A stretch of DNA of 64,000 nucleotides from Amarobacter sp964507025 (GCA_964507025.1 CAZDOK010000002.1:186001-250000), one strand, 5' to 3'. Shown: positions 1 through 8,521, numbered from the stretch's first letter. The notes: a model not told the origin generated them from the letters alone. Numbers and translations: made by a program.

Positions 1-49
1 GCCGCCTGGAATGCTCGAGGGCTGATCGGATCGTCCACGGGCCGCCAGC

Positions 50-814
50 CTAAGCCGCAGTCCATCCGGCATCGGCGGGAATGATCGCACCGTTCACATA
101 GCGCGCCTCGTCGGAGGCCAGGAACAGCGCAAGCGCGGCGATGTCTTCGGGGTCGAGCATGGCCGGGATGAGCGCGGAGTAGGCGCCGAGGCGGGCCGCG
201 CCGGCCGGGTCGATGCGTTCGCGGGGCATCGTTTCACCGATGTTCGTCTTCGTGCCGCCGGGGGCGATGGCGTTCGCGCGGATGCCTTTCGGGGCGTAGA
301 TCCAGGCCGTGTTTTTCGTGAGGCCGACGAGGGCGTGCTTGGCCGCGGTGTAGGCCGCTCCGGCCGCCCCACCTTCGATGCCCCCGACAGAGGCGATGTT
401 GATGATCGCGCCGCCGCCATGTTCCACCATGCGAGGGACGGCACGGCGCATCGTGAACATAGGGCCATCGAGGTTGATAGCCATCACCTTCCGCCAGATG
501 TCGTCGGTGAGTTCGCCCACGCCCTGCATGTAGTCCATCACGCCGGCGTTGTTCACCAGGACATCGATGCGGCCGTGGGTGGAGATGGCCAGGTCGATGA
601 GGGCCTCGGCGGCGCCGCGGTCGGAGATGTCGCCCTGGGCGCCGGAGATGGCCGCACCGGTGGCGGCGATCTCGTTGACGGCGGCGTCGAGGCGGACCGC
701 ATTCCAGTCGCCCACGACCAGGCGGGCGCCTTCGGCGGCGAAGCGGCGGCCCATGGCAAGGCCCATGCCGGAGCCCGCCCCCGTAATCACGGCCACTTTG
801 TCCTTCAGTCTCAC
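50..814 (-). CDS. SDR family NAD(P)-dependent oxidoreductase
   Basis: Classical short-chain dehydrogenase/reductase, a cytosolic enzyme interconverting an alcohol and a ketone with NAD(P); the substrate cannot be read from sequence. The glycine-rich nucleotide motif TGAGSGMG is at residues 11-18, NNAG at 88-91, and the catalytic Ser142, Tyr155 and Lys159 (YTAAK) are all present. At 254 residues it has the usual length. I chose the GTG at 814 because a GGAGG lies 7 nt before it; the ATG at 820 would sit almost on top of that site. An acyl-CoA ligase lies nearby on the other strand, so a lipid or hydroxyacyl substrate is possible but only inferred. Confidence 0.9.
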   Translation of the reverse strand: MRLKDKVAVITGAGSGMGLAMGRRFAAEGARLVVGDWNAVRLDAAVNEIAATGAAISGAQGDISDRGAAEALIDLAISTHGRIDVLVNNAGVMDYMQGVGELTDDIWRKVMAINLDGPMFTMRRAVPRMVEHGGGAIINIASVGGIEGGAAGAAYTAAKHALVGLTKNTAWIYAPKGIRANAIAPGGTKTNIGETMPRERIDPAGAARLGAYSALIPAMLDPEDIAALALFLASDEARYVNGAIIPADAGWTAA

Positions 815-973
815 TATCATGCCTCCGTCGATGCTGGTGTCCCGTGGATTGCGGTACCGACGAGTCTAGCGGAGTGCGAGGCTCGCGTTGTCGGTCGAGT
901 GGGGCAGATCCCCGGGGCATTCGGAGCGTGGTGGTTCGTGGACCTCATCGCCGCGGCGACGCACCATTGCCGC

Positions 974-1567
974 ATGACCAGGCCCGGTGTGTACCTGTAC
1001 TGGGTTCCGGTGGGCGCGGGGACCTCGCGGTTGCAGCGCGCCAGCCTGCGCCTGTGGGAAGCGATCGAGGCAGGGCGGGCGCGGCGGCCGCGTATGATCC
1101 TCCTGCATTCCGCGCTCAAGCTGGTCTTCGAAGGCGGCGAAACATCAACGCTCGAGCTGACGCCCGAGTTCATCCGGGCACCCGTTCCGGCCCTGGCTGG
1201 CGGACCCGTGGGGTCGCGGCTCGCCGGGCGATTACGACTCTTTCGCTACCAGCTGCTGTGCTTGCCCGTGACTGCGCTCCCCGACGAGGAGTGGGCGATC
1301 GCGAGCCCGGTCGTGCTTTCGGAAGACGCACGCGCGGCGACGCGGATCCTGGAGCTGGCCCCGACGATCCCGAGGCACACCTGGGGGCGGCGTGCTCCGG
1401 GAACGCGCGAGATGTGGACGTCGGACTCGGTTGTCTCCTGGTTGCTGGTCCGGGCGGGAATCGACCTTTCGGGCGTTGCCCCGCCCGCTGGCGGCAGGGC
1501 TCCCGGTTGGTACGCGGGGCTGGACCTCGCCCGTGAACGCGGCACGATGGGCCATCCGGGCCCCTGA
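974..1567 (+). CDS. Conserved-looking protein of unknown function
   Basis: An open frame of 197 residues starting at ATG 974. I do not recognise a named family. The N-terminus is MTRPGVYLYWVPVGAGTSRL, and a C-terminal stretch around residues 135-155 (RHTWGRR, EMWTSDSVVSWLL) has the look of a conserved motif with Trp and Ser residues. There is no signal peptide or membrane segment. No Shine-Dalgarno is visible before the ATG. The frame is open much further upstream, but that part runs antisense to the SDR gene and is unlikely to be translated. It may form a unit with the acyl-CoA ligase that starts 147 nt later. Confidence 0.6.
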   Translation: MTRPGVYLYWVPVGAGTSRLQRASLRLWEAIEAGRARRPRMILLHSALKLVFEGGETSTLELTPEFIRAPVPALAGGPVGSRLAGRLRLFRYQLLCLPVTALPDEEWAIASPVVLSEDARAATRILELAPTIPRHTWGRRAPGTREMWTSDSVVSWLLVRAGIDLSGVAPPAGGRAPGWYAGLDLARERGTMGHPGP

Positions 1568-1714
1568 TTGGGCGCCGGGCGGCAGTGAACGGGCCAGCGG
1601 TGCCGCTGTTAGGTTGTCGGCGACATTCGCTCCCGGGATGGGTCCGGAGGCCGCGGTTGTCGTGCCGGGCCTCGTCCGTTGGGTGCCGCGCCCGGGGGTT
1701 GCTGGACGATCGCC

Positions 1715-3322
1715 ATGGAAACCCTCATCGACCTCCTGCAGACCAGCCGTGAGCGGTTCGGGAACAACGTCGCCGCCCGCATTCGCGAGGGCGGCGGGGA
1801 CGACGAGTGGACGTACGAGCGGCTTTGGCTGGGGGCCCACGCCGCGGCACAGCATTTCCGCGACAAGCTCGGACTCTCAGCCGGCGACCGGGTAGTGGTC
1901 TGGGCCCCGAACTCGCCGCGGCTGGTCGCGGTCTACTTCGGTGCGTGGCTGGCAAGATTGGCGCTGGTGCCGCTGGATCCGCTCTCGGCGCCCGGCTTCG
2001 TCGAGCGGGTGGTACGCGAGACGGAGGCGCGGGCGGCGATCCGCGGGTTCCCGGATGAAGGACTGCTCCCGCCGGAACTGACAGAGGCGCTGGCGGACCT
2101 CGACCTGGACACCAGCGTGGAGTTCGTCGGGGCGCGGCCAGAGCCAGGAGATGTCGCCGAGATCGTGTTCACCTCGGGTACCACGGGGCAGCCGAAAGGC
2201 GTCGTGCTGACGCACGCCAACATCCTGGCGAGCGTGCTATCGGCGAGCCAGCTACTGCCCCACCGGCCCTACCGGCTGCTCTCGCTGCTTCCGCTTTCGC
2301 ACATGTTCGAACAGACGGTGGGCCTGTACATCCCGATGCTGTTCGGCTCGACGGTGCGGTACACGACCAGCAGGCAGCCGCGGGTGCTGGCCGAGGCGAT
2401 GGTGAACGACCGCATCACCACGATGGTCGTGGTGCCACAGGCGCTTGAGCTGCTCCTGCGCCGCATCGAACAGGAGGCGCGGCGCACGGGCCAGGGGGCG
2501 CGCTTGCGGCGCGCCCTCGCGATCGCGGGACGACTTCCGATGCGGCTCCGCCGCCTGCTGTTCCGTGGCGTCTTGAAAGGGCTCGGCGGGGAACTGGACT
2601 TCTTCGTGGTCGGCGGAGCGAAGCTGCAGCCAGAGACTGCCGACACCTGGGAGCGGATGGGCGTGCGCGTTATCCAGGGGTACGGGATGACGGAGTGCTC
2701 GCCGATCGTGGCGTGCAACAGCTACGCGCACCGCCGCCAGGACGCGGTCGGGCGACCCGCGCCGGGTGTGGAGGTGCGCCTTTCGCCCGATGGCGAGCTG
2801 CTGGTTCGCGGCGCCAACGTGACCAGCGGCTACTGGCGGAGGCCGGAGGCAACAGCGGCGGCGTTCACGGATGATGGCTGGTACCGGACGGGCGACCTGG
2901 GCACCCGGGACCGCGACGGGAGTATCCAGCTCCAGGGCCGCCTGAAGGAACTGATCGTGCTCGCGAATGGAATGAAGGTGTACCCGGAGGACGTCGAGCT
3001 CGAGCTCCTGAAGGAAGACGCCATCGCCGAGTGCGTCGTGGTGGCGGCCCCCGACGTGCATGGGCGGCCGGAGGTGCACGCCGTGGTGATCCCCCGGGAA
3101 CGGGAGGCAGACCCGGCGCTCGTGACGGGCGCCGTGGCGGCTTCGATTCAACATGCTGGCAGGCGCCTGGCGCCGCATCAGCGTGTCTCCACGTTCACCC
3201 TGTGGGGCAGCGACGAGCTTCCGCGGACCAGCGTTGGGAAGGTGAAGCGCCACGAAGTGCTGGCCGCGATCGCCGAGCGCCGGACAGCACCGAAGGCAGA
3301 GGGCGCAGACGACCGGAGCTAG
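1715..3322 (+). CDS. AMP-dependent acyl-CoA synthetase / ligase
   Basis: ANL-superfamily adenylating enzyme, most like long-chain fatty acid CoA ligases, which activate a carboxylate with ATP and transfer it to CoA in the cytosol. The P-loop FTSGTTGQPKG is at about residues 152-162, the GYGMTECSP adenine-binding motif near 325, WYRTGDLG near 395 and the catalytic-lysine region TSVGKVKR near the C-terminus, so both the large N-domain and the mobile C-domain are complete (535 residues). The ATG at 1715 is chosen because conserved sequence begins there; an in-frame ATG at 1679 would add 12 atypical residues. It converges with the next gene, and the two stop codons overlap by four bases (CTAG). 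Confidence 0.9.
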   Translation: METLIDLLQTSRERFGNNVAARIREGGGDDEWTYERLWLGAHAAAQHFRDKLGLSAGDRVVVWAPNSPRLVAVYFGAWLARLALVPLDPLSAPGFVERVVRETEARAAIRGFPDEGLLPPELTEALADLDLDTSVEFVGARPEPGDVAEIVFTSGTTGQPKGVVLTHANILASVLSASQLLPHRPYRLLSLLPLSHMFEQTVGLYIPMLFGSTVRYTTSRQPRVLAEAMVNDRITTMVVVPQALELLLRRIEQEARRTGQGARLRRALAIAGRLPMRLRRLLFRGVLKGLGGELDFFVVGGAKLQPETADTWERMGVRVIQGYGMTECSPIVACNSYAHRRQDAVGRPAPGVEVRLSPDGELLVRGANVTSGYWRRPEATAAAFTDDGWYRTGDLGTRDRDGSIQLQGRLKELIVLANGMKVYPEDVELELLKEDAIAECVVVAAPDVHGRPEVHAVVIPREREADPALVTGAVAASIQHAGRRLAPHQRVSTFTLWGSDELPRTSVGKVKRHEVLAAIAERRTAPKAEGADDRS

Positions 3323-3546
3323 CGGTCGAGGCGCACCCGGAGGCCGTCCGCCACGGTGGGGCCGCGATCCAGGGAGTCGGGCGGAAGCAGCGTGACCGCG
3401 GAGCCTGGCGAGCCGTGGCACACCAGCAGCGAAAGGCTTGCCCTGTCGAGTGCGGGGCCGCCGTCCGTGCCGGGACGTGGCACGAAGAACAGCGCGCCGA
3501 GCAGTGGCATGAGGGCGAGCGGGCCGATGACGTATCCCCAGGACAT
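3319..3546 (-). CDS. Small membrane protein, unknown function
   Basis: A 75-residue frame beginning MSWGYVIGPLALMPLLGALF, which is one clear hydrophobic membrane segment followed by a polar, Pro- and Asp-rich tail. It starts 11 nt after the stop of the MFS transporter gene on the same strand, so the two are probably cotranscribed. No family is recognised. The ATG at 3546 is preferred since it opens directly on the hydrophobic segment. It may be an accessory subunit of the transporter, but this rests only on position. Confidence 0.55.
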   Translation of the reverse strand: MSWGYVIGPLALMPLLGALFFVPRPGTDGGPALDRASLSLLVCHGSPGSAVTLLPPDSLDRGPTVADGLRVRLDR

Positions 3547-3557
3547 CCACGTGCCTC

Positions 3558-4838
3558 TCAATCGCCCGAGCTGGCGACGGCGACGGCCGCGGCTTCGCGG
3601 CGCACCCGTGGCATCGGCGGGAGCCCGTGTTCGGATGCGAAGGCCACAACGAAGATGCCCATATGAACCAGCGGTACGACCAGGAAGGCGGTCCGGAGCG
3701 AACCGGTCATCTGCTGGAGGACACCGGTGAGGAGTGGCCCGACGACCAACCCGAGCGTGAAGACCGTGAAGAGGAACGATGAGACGACGGCGATCTCGCG
3801 CGGCTTGATGCCCGGGAGTTCGTAGGGGAGGGTGAGGATGGTGGGGTAGACCTGCATGCACGCCCAACCGAGGGCGAACGCCCCGAACGGGACAATCCAG
3901 GGGACCGGCGCGAGCGCCATCGTGAGCATGCCGGTGCTGCACAGCACACCGGTGAGGTACATCTGCTGGCGGCGGACCGTGACGCGGTTGCGCACCCAGC
4001 CGGCGTGCATGGCCCCGGCGACGTTGCCCAGGGGAATCGCCGCCGTGATGAGGCCGGCCATGCCGAGGGAGAGCCCCTGTTCTTCGTGGAGGTAGGTCGG
4101 GAGGAATGTCATGAACGCCGAGACACCGACGAGGCAGAACGCGGTTCCGATGCCCCAGTACCAGATGATGCGGTACCGCATGATCGCCGAAAGAGGTGTC
4201 GGCTCCTGGGCCGGGGTGGCCTCGGCTTGCGCCTCGGTCTCACGGTCGCGGCTGACGGCAAGCCAGACGAGCGCAGTCGCGCCGAGGAGGAACGCGAGCG
4301 TGTAGTAGGTATTGCGCCAGCCATCGAGCCAGACGAGGAGCCACGGGAGGACGGCAAAGGCGGCGATCTGAACCGAGCTGGTGATCACCTGGGTCACAGA
4401 CTGGACACGCGGTACCTCGTTGGCGACGAACCACTGGTGAATGAGCATGGCCATGCTCGCCTGCCGCCCAACCAGGCCGACCATGAAGACGAAGCGGAAG
4501 AGCAGGGTGAGCTCGTAGTTCGGCGCCCAGCCCATCAGCAGGCCGAAGATGGCCATGTGTACCGCACCAACAAAGATCATGACGCGGGGGTTGAAGCGGC
4601 TGACGAAGGCCGCGAGCGGGACGCTGAGCAGGATGGTGGCCAGCGGGCTCACCGCCCCGAGCGCGCCAGCCTGGGCCGGGTTGAGGGCGAACTCACTCTT
4701 GATATCGGGCAGCATGACGCCAACCGAGAGGCTGACGAGCATCGCCGCCGCGTTCACGGTCGAAACCAGGCCGATGATGACAGCCCACCGATACGACACC
4801 GGATCCCCTGTTCCGCGGACGGCGGTTGCAGGCCTCAT
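3558..4838 (-). CDS. MFS transporter
   Basis: Twelve-helix major facilitator superfamily permease of 426 residues, in the inner membrane. The first helix (YRWAVIIGLVSTVNAAAMLV) is followed by a long series of hydrophobic segments, with a charged central loop (about residues 190-215) separating two six-helix halves. The loop after helix 2 (VSRFNPRVMIF) resembles MFS motif A in degraded form. The substrate is not evident. Translation may instead start at GTG 4799, which follows an AGGGGA and begins VSYRW right at helix 1. A small membrane protein gene follows at 11 nt. Confidence 0.88.
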   Translation of the reverse strand: MRPATAVRGTGDPVSYRWAVIIGLVSTVNAAAMLVSLSVGVMLPDIKSEFALNPAQAGALGAVSPLATILLSVPLAAFVSRFNPRVMIFVGAVHMAIFGLLMGWAPNYELTLLFRFVFMVGLVGRQASMAMLIHQWFVANEVPRVQSVTQVITSSVQIAAFAVLPWLLVWLDGWRNTYYTLAFLLGATALVWLAVSRDRETEAQAEATPAQEPTPLSAIMRYRIIWYWGIGTAFCLVGVSAFMTFLPTYLHEEQGLSLGMAGLITAAIPLGNVAGAMHAGWVRNRVTVRRQQMYLTGVLCSTGMLTMALAPVPWIVPFGAFALGWACMQVYPTILTLPYELPGIKPREIAVVSSFLFTVFTLGLVVGPLLTGVLQQMTGSLRTAFLVVPLVHMGIFVVAFASEHGLPPMPRVRREAAAVAVASSGD

Positions 4839-4935
4839 TGTCGGGCGGGCCTGGTATGACGGACGTCAGCCGGGAGGTCGCGGGGCACCTGCGAGTTACC
4901 GCGCTTTCGACGCCAACTTCCTGTTCAATTCCGAT

Positions 4936-4964
4936 TGTGAAGTTTGTCACTTACCGGCCGGTAG
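4936..4964. promoter_or_regulatory. Crp-like site plus TACCGGCCGGTA palindrome
   Basis: TGTGAAGTTTGTCACT at 4936-4951 fits the Crp/Fnr-type consensus TGTGA-N6-TCACA in nine of ten positions. It runs directly into the perfect 12-bp palindrome TACCGGCCGGTA (4952-4963), which looks like an operator of a dimeric repressor such as a TetR-family protein. The site ends 67 nt before the GTG at 5018. A near-identical element lies at 12674-12702. It sits between two divergent genes and could also affect the MFS gene. Confidence 0.6.
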
Positions 4965-5017
4965 GCGTTTGGTCCATGTTCGATGTGGGGTCGTCACACC
5001 AAGTGAGGAGAACAACA

Positions 5018-5185
5018 GTGAAAAGCAACGTCCTGACCGGTATCTTCGTCGCCGCACTCGCATGCGGGGCCATCGCCACGTTCCTGGTCGGTTACCAGGC
5101 GGTCTCGGGTGCCGCGCCCGACGTGGACACGTCGGACAGCGTCGCAATCGAGGGCCAGCACACGCTGGACTGGTGGGAAGCCTGA
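5018..5185 (+). CDS. Small single-span membrane or secreted protein
   Basis: A 55-residue product from GTG 5018, preceded by GAGGAG at a spacing of 6-7 nt. Residues 1-25 (VKSNVLTGIFVAALACGAIA) form a hydrophobic signal or anchor segment, followed by about 30 acidic residues ending in DWWEA. No family is recognised. The promoter carries the Crp-like/palindrome element shared with the secreted protein gene at 12756, so I infer co-regulation, and a strong hairpin follows the gene. It was too short to stand out by length, but start, ribosome site, promoter and terminator together make it credible. Confidence 0.65.
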   Translation: MKSNVLTGIFVAALACGAIATFLVGYQAVSGAAPDVDTSDSVAIEGQHTLDWWEA

Positions 5186-5207
5186 GATACGACCACGTGG
5201 CAGATAG

Positions 5208-5247
5208 CCGGGCGCCGCACGGCATCGAAGCCGAGCGCGGCGCCCGG
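5208..5247 (+). terminator. Hairpin, probable terminator of the small gene
   Basis: A perfect 11-bp stem, CCGGGCGCCGC (5208-5218) with GCGGCGCCCGG (5237-5247). The 18-nt loop can fold again as CGGC/GCCG. It begins 23 nt after the stop of the 55-residue protein. The T-tract is weak, as is common in high-GC genomes. Confidence 0.55.
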
Positions 5248-5319
5248 GCCTTCCTGGGGACTGCCTTGGAGACACCGAACATCACCGAGTACCGTGACCC
5301 CGCCGAGCGCCGCTGGCTG

Positions 5320-5766
5320 ATGCGGATCTTGTATCGCGATTGGCGCCCGACGCGGGCGGGCCGGCTGGCGAACCGGGCCACCGGGTGGTGGGCCGGTCTG
5401 GGGCTACCGCCACGCATCCAGGCGGTGCTCGAAGTGCGGGGCCGCACCTCGGGCCGCACACGCTCGACCCCGATCGTGATCACCACCGTGGATGGCACGT
5501 CCCACCTGGTTTCAATGCTCGGGGCGAACTCGGAATGGGTGAAAAACGTGGAAGCGGCCGCGGGTGAGGCGGTCATCCGGCAGGGCCGGCGTCGACGCGT
5601 CCGGTTGGTGCCGGTACCGGCCGGGGAGCGCGCCCCTGTCCTGCGCGAATACGTGCGGATTGCGACCAGCGGCCGGCAGCACTTTCCGCTCCGCCCGGAC
5701 GCGCCGCTTTCAGAGTTCGAAGCGATCGCCGCGCGGTACCCGGTGTTCCGGATCGAGAGCCAGTAG
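5320..5766 (+). CDS. Nitroreductase-family deazaflavin-dependent (F420-type) oxidoreductase
   Basis: A 148-residue split-barrel protein of the Ddn/F420H2-dependent quinone-reductase type. Family hallmarks are GRTSGRTRSTP (residues 41-51), typical of the phosphate-binding region for F420 or flavin, and SMLGANSEWVKNVEA (65-79). Family members reduce quinones, nitroaromatics or lipid-like substrates with reduced F420. Which acceptor is used here is unknown. The ATG at 5320 gives the usual family length; the frame is open further upstream through the hairpin, which argues against a longer form. It lies between the small protein gene and a convergent gene 17 nt away. Confidence 0.8.
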   Translation: MRILYRDWRPTRAGRLANRATGWWAGLGLPPRIQAVLEVRGRTSGRTRSTPIVITTVDGTSHLVSMLGANSEWVKNVEAAAGEAVIRQGRRRRVRLVPVPAGERAPVLREYVRIATSGRQHFPLRPDAPLSEFEAIAARYPVFRIESQ

Positions 5767-5783
5767 CAAAGCGCGCGCCGGCC

Positions 5784-6116
5784 TCAGCCTTTCCGCTGAT
5801 TCGTATCCATGTACTGGTTCAGGCGGAGGCTCACGCCCGGGGGCGCAGTGAGGGCGTACTTGAGATCCAGCAACGCTTCGGAGATGGTGTCCGAGAGTCG
5901 ATCGTAAATCGCCCGGCGGGAGGCACGAAGCTCGCGGGCAATCTCGCGCAGTTCCTTCTGGGCGCGCTCGGCTTCGGCGCGCATCGACGATTCGAGTGGA
6001 GCGCCGGTCTGCCAGCGCTCGATGGCCAATTCAAACGCGCGTTCATCGATCGGGGCGATCCTCGCTTTCCAGGCATCAACGTCCGATGGGCTGTTCGCGC
6101 GGGATTCTCGGGTCAC
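5784..6116 (-). CDS. Small helical protein, partner of the metallopeptidase
   Basis: A 110-residue hydrophilic protein rich in Glu, Arg and Ala. Residues 45-85 (about EAERAQKELREIARELRASR) look like a long amphipathic or coiled-coil helix. There is no signal peptide, so it should be cytosolic. It begins 34 nt after the stop of the metallopeptidase gene on the same strand, so the pair is likely an operon. The size, charge and position would fit an immunity protein or loading chaperone for the peptidase; this is inference, and no family is recognised. Confidence 0.6.
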   Translation of the reverse strand: MTRESRANSPSDVDAWKARIAPIDERAFELAIERWQTGAPLESSMRAEAERAQKELREIARELRASRRAIYDRLSDTISEALLDLKYALTAPPGVSLRLNQYMDTNQRKG

Positions 6117-6150
6117 GGGTAGCTCCTTCCTGGCGCTCCAGGTCCGCCGG

Positions 6151-7101
6151 TCATCCGCTCGGGGCAGGTTCCGGGGCCTTCGTCAGGGCCTTGCGGGCAT
6201 CGCCCCACTTCTTGTCCTGCATGGCCTGTACCCAGCGGTCGAACGCGCCATCCCCGGCGGCGGCGTTGAGGGCGTTCTTGACGCCATCCACATCACCGCT
6301 GAAGTAGGCGTTGCGCATGGTGCTCTCGCTCACGACATCAACGAGCGCCTTCACCTCGTTGAACTGGTCCTCGTAGTTATCGCGGTCCGGGAAATTCTCT
6401 TTCTCGACCACCTGGCGCGTGAAGAACTCCGTGACGCCTTCGTTGGCATTGAAGCCGGTAGTGTTCTTCCAGTTCAGGTTGCTATAGAAGTGCATGCCCT
6501 CGTGGAGGACGGTGGAGTAGTTGATGCGCTTCTTGTGGCCCCAGACCGTCGGAGGATCGGTGCCGCGGTCGACGAACGCGTTGGTGTACTCATAGTCATC
6601 GTCGATCTCGCCATAGACCCGCTCGTAGGCAGCGCTGAATTCGGCTTCGTCGACGATGTTGACGTGCCCCTCGGCCTTGGCGTTCTTCTTCGTCGCCTCG
6701 GGGAGGTCTTTCTCGAAGTGTTTGCGGACGAGCTTATCGGCCCGCTTCGCATCGACCTTCGTACCGAAGGCTTTCCGGAGCCCCTTGGCGATGGTGCCGA
6801 AAATGCCACGCTGGAGATCGGGCGCGCGCTGGACGTCGACCCCGGCCTGGTGCGAACCGCCATGGGCTGGCGGGGCAAGGAGCGCGGCCGTGCGGGCGTT
6901 GCCGATCGTGCGCTGGAGCGAGAGCACGGTCGCGGCCCGCTGGCGGGGAGGAATGGCGCCATGGTCGTATTCGGCGGCGCGGGCGATCGCACGTACGTCG
7001 AGAGCCACCGGGGCAGGCATCTCCCTTGTGGGAGCGACCCCCGTGCGATGCGAGTCCGCATCGGTCTTTGCCAGGCGGACGCGCTGGGAATCCTGGGGCA
7101 A
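6151..7101 (-). CDS. Putative HExxH metallopeptidase, injection-system effector-like
   Basis: A 316-residue protein with a TTG start at 7101, chosen because AAGGAGG lies 6 nt before it. Residues 56-75 contain LQRTIGN, a motif typical of the N-terminal region of proteins linked to extracellular contractile injection systems. The C-terminal half has HEGMH (200-204), a zinc-peptidase HExxH signature, followed by NEGVTEFF (220-227), which could supply the third ligand (Glu221 or Glu225). There is no Sec signal, as expected for cargo delivered by a contractile system. It is followed by a small helical protein gene. No sheath or baseplate genes are in the window. Protease activity and delivery are inferred from motifs. 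Confidence 0.65.
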   Translation of the reverse strand: MPQDSQRVRLAKTDADSHRTGVAPTREMPAPVALDVRAIARAAEYDHGAIPPRQRAATVLSLQRTIGNARTAALLAPPAHGGSHQAGVDVQRAPDLQRGIFGTIAKGLRKAFGTKVDAKRADKLVRKHFEKDLPEATKKNAKAEGHVNIVDEAEFSAAYERVYGEIDDDYEYTNAFVDRGTDPPTVWGHKKRINYSTVLHEGMHFYSNLNWKNTTGFNANEGVTEFFTRQVVEKENFPDRDNYEDQFNEVKALVDVVSESTMRNAYFSGDVDGVKNALNAAAGDGAFDRWVQAMQDKKWGDARKALTKAPEPAPSG

Positions 7102-7168
7102 CGCGCGCCTCCTTCCTGCCCGGGGCGTGGCCCGGGCGGGCATTATCGCAAATGGCGAGGCCCATGTT

Positions 7169-7669
7169 TCAAGTGGGGGCTGGAGGATGCTCAGGAGCGG
7201 GGTCCCCCGGCGCCTCGATCTCCCGGGAGATCCGTTCCAGGGCGGCCTTGAGCTCGCTGAACGGGCCCGCCCCAAGGATGGCCGCCCACTGGCCTTCCAG
7301 GTCCGCCAGCGCCTGACGGGCGGTCGCGCCGACGGCCTCGCCACGCGCGGTGAGGCGGACCAGGCTGGCCCGCCGATCACGGGGGTCGGGTGCCAGTTCG
7401 GCATAGCCGTGCCGTATGAGGTAATCGACGAGGTAGCCCATCGACTGCTTGGTGATCTGCGCACGCTCCGCGAGGTCGACCTGGCGGGTGCCCGTGGGGT
7501 CGAGGTGCTGGAACACGGTGAGATGGGCCGGGCGAAGGTCGTTGAAGCCAGCGTCGACGAGCGCGCCATGCACATGCCGGACGGTCTCCTGGAATGGCAC
7601 GCGCAGGAGCGCTCCGATCATTTGCGGCTGGGATGCGGGCGCCGGGGGTGTGCCGGGCTTGACAGGCAT
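7169..7669 (-). CDS. MarR family transcriptional regulator
   Basis: A 166-residue winged-helix regulator. Residues 55-115 contain the recognition region (VDLAERAQITKQSMGYLVDYL) and the MarR wing motif DPRDRRASLVRLTARG. Such proteins bind short palindromes as dimers and release DNA when they meet a small aromatic or lipophilic ligand. It is divergent from a cupin gene, and the 85-bp gap carries the palindrome GTCAG-N5-CTGAC, so it probably controls itself and the cupin unit. The ligand is unknown. Confidence 0.88.
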   Translation of the reverse strand: MPVKPGTPPAPASQPQMIGALLRVPFQETVRHVHGALVDAGFNDLRPAHLTVFQHLDPTGTRQVDLAERAQITKQSMGYLVDYLIRHGYAELAPDPRDRRASLVRLTARGEAVGATARQALADLEGQWAAILGAGPFSELKAALERISREIEAPGDPAPEHPPAPT

Positions 7670-7695
7670 AGTCAGATACTCTTACCTTCGCCTTC

Positions 7696-7710
7696 GTCAG
7701 ACAAACTGAC
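7696..7710. promoter_or_regulatory. Candidate MarR operator
   Basis: Perfect inverted repeat GTCAG-ACAAA-CTGAC in the divergent gap between the MarR gene and the cupin gene. A second, wider pair, ATAGTCAG (about 7669-7676) and CTGACTAT (7706-7713), reuses the right arm, so two dimers or a looped arrangement are possible. Confidence 0.5.
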
Positions 7711-7754
7711 TATACCGCACGGTCCCGTTACGCGGGAGAGAGGAGCCGCCACCC

Positions 7755-8234
7755 ATGCCTATGCGCGCCATCCGCCCACGAGAGCGTTCCGGGTTCTGGT
7801 TCCTGGGCACGGAGATGCGCATGCTCGCAAGCGGCGAGCAGACCGGCCGGGCGCTTGGACTGATCGAACAGGTGGCCCCGCCCGGATTCGCCGCGCCACC
7901 CCACATCCACCACGCCGAAGACGAGGCGTTCTATGTCGTGAGTGGTTCGGCCACATTCCACTGCGGTGAGCATGCGATCGAAGGTGGGCCCGGGGCGTTC
8001 GTGTGGTTGCCAAGAGATGTACCGCACTGGTTCGAGGTGCACCCGGGGGGCCCCGCGCGGCTGTTGCAGTTCAACACGCCAGCCGGTCTCGAACGATTCT
8101 TCGAGGAGATGGGCACCCCGATGAGCGAGCCGATGACAGTTCCGGCGGCGCCGCCCGACATTGCGAGGCTGATGAGCCTGGCCGCCAGGTACCAGATCGA
8201 TCTGCTGCCGCCGCCAGGGGAGCAAGCCGGGTGA
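7755..8234 (+). CDS. Cupin domain protein
   Basis: A 159-residue single-domain cupin resembling quercetin-dioxygenase-like cupins. Cupin motif 1 (PPHIHHAEDEAFYVVSG, residues 48-64) supplies His50, His52 or His53 and Glu57 as metal ligands, and motif 2 (PGAFVWLPRDVPHWFEV, 79-95) supplies His91. This implies a metal-binding beta barrel that is a small dioxygenase, isomerase or sensor; the substrate is unknown. GGAGAGAGGAG precedes the ATG. It is divergent from the MarR gene and overlaps the next gene by 4 nt, so the two are translationally coupled. Confidence 0.85.
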   Translation: MPMRAIRPRERSGFWFLGTEMRMLASGEQTGRALGLIEQVAPPGFAAPPHIHHAEDEAFYVVSGSATFHCGEHAIEGGPGAFVWLPRDVPHWFEVHPGGPARLLQFNTPAGLERFFEEMGTPMSEPMTVPAAPPDIARLMSLAARYQIDLLPPPGEQAG

Positions 8235-8521
8235 TCGCGCGCCTCGGGGTCTTCGACCCGATGCCGAAGGATGTCCACGCGGAGTACCGCCGGAACCTCT
8301 TGGAACGGTTCAAGCCGGCCCTCGAGGTGCAGGACGGGTTCATCGCAGGTTACTGGCTGCAGGCTCCCGACGGCCGGGAGCTTTCATTCACGGTATGGGA
8401 GAGCGACGCGGCCCTGGCCACCGGGGCGCAGCGTGCGAACGGCATGCCGCTCCTGCCCGGGCAGGATGCGTCGAAGATTCCCTCGCCCTCGGTGGTAGAA
8501 ACCTTCGAAGTCATCGCGTAA
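8231..8521 (+). CDS. Small ABM/dimeric barrel-like protein
   Basis: A 96-residue protein from GTG 8231, whose GTGA overlaps the cupin stop. The pattern of about 95 residues with YRRNLLERFKPALEVQDGFIAGYWLQ followed by LSFTVWESDAAL is what the dimeric alpha-beta barrel (ABM-like) proteins show: small cofactor-free monooxygenases or stress proteins. The assignment is by fold pattern only. Coupling to the cupin suggests action in the same MarR-controlled step. Confidence 0.65.
   Translation: MIARLGVFDPMPKDVHAEYRRNLLERFKPALEVQDGFIAGYWLQAPDGRELSFTVWESDAALATGAQRANGMPLLPGQDASKIPSPSVVETFEVIA

Noticed and set aside
335..973. Long plus-strand frame upstream of and continuous with the gene at 974
   Set aside because: It is antisense to the SDR gene, reads as low-complexity His/Asp/Gly sequence and has no motif; only the part after 974 looks like protein.
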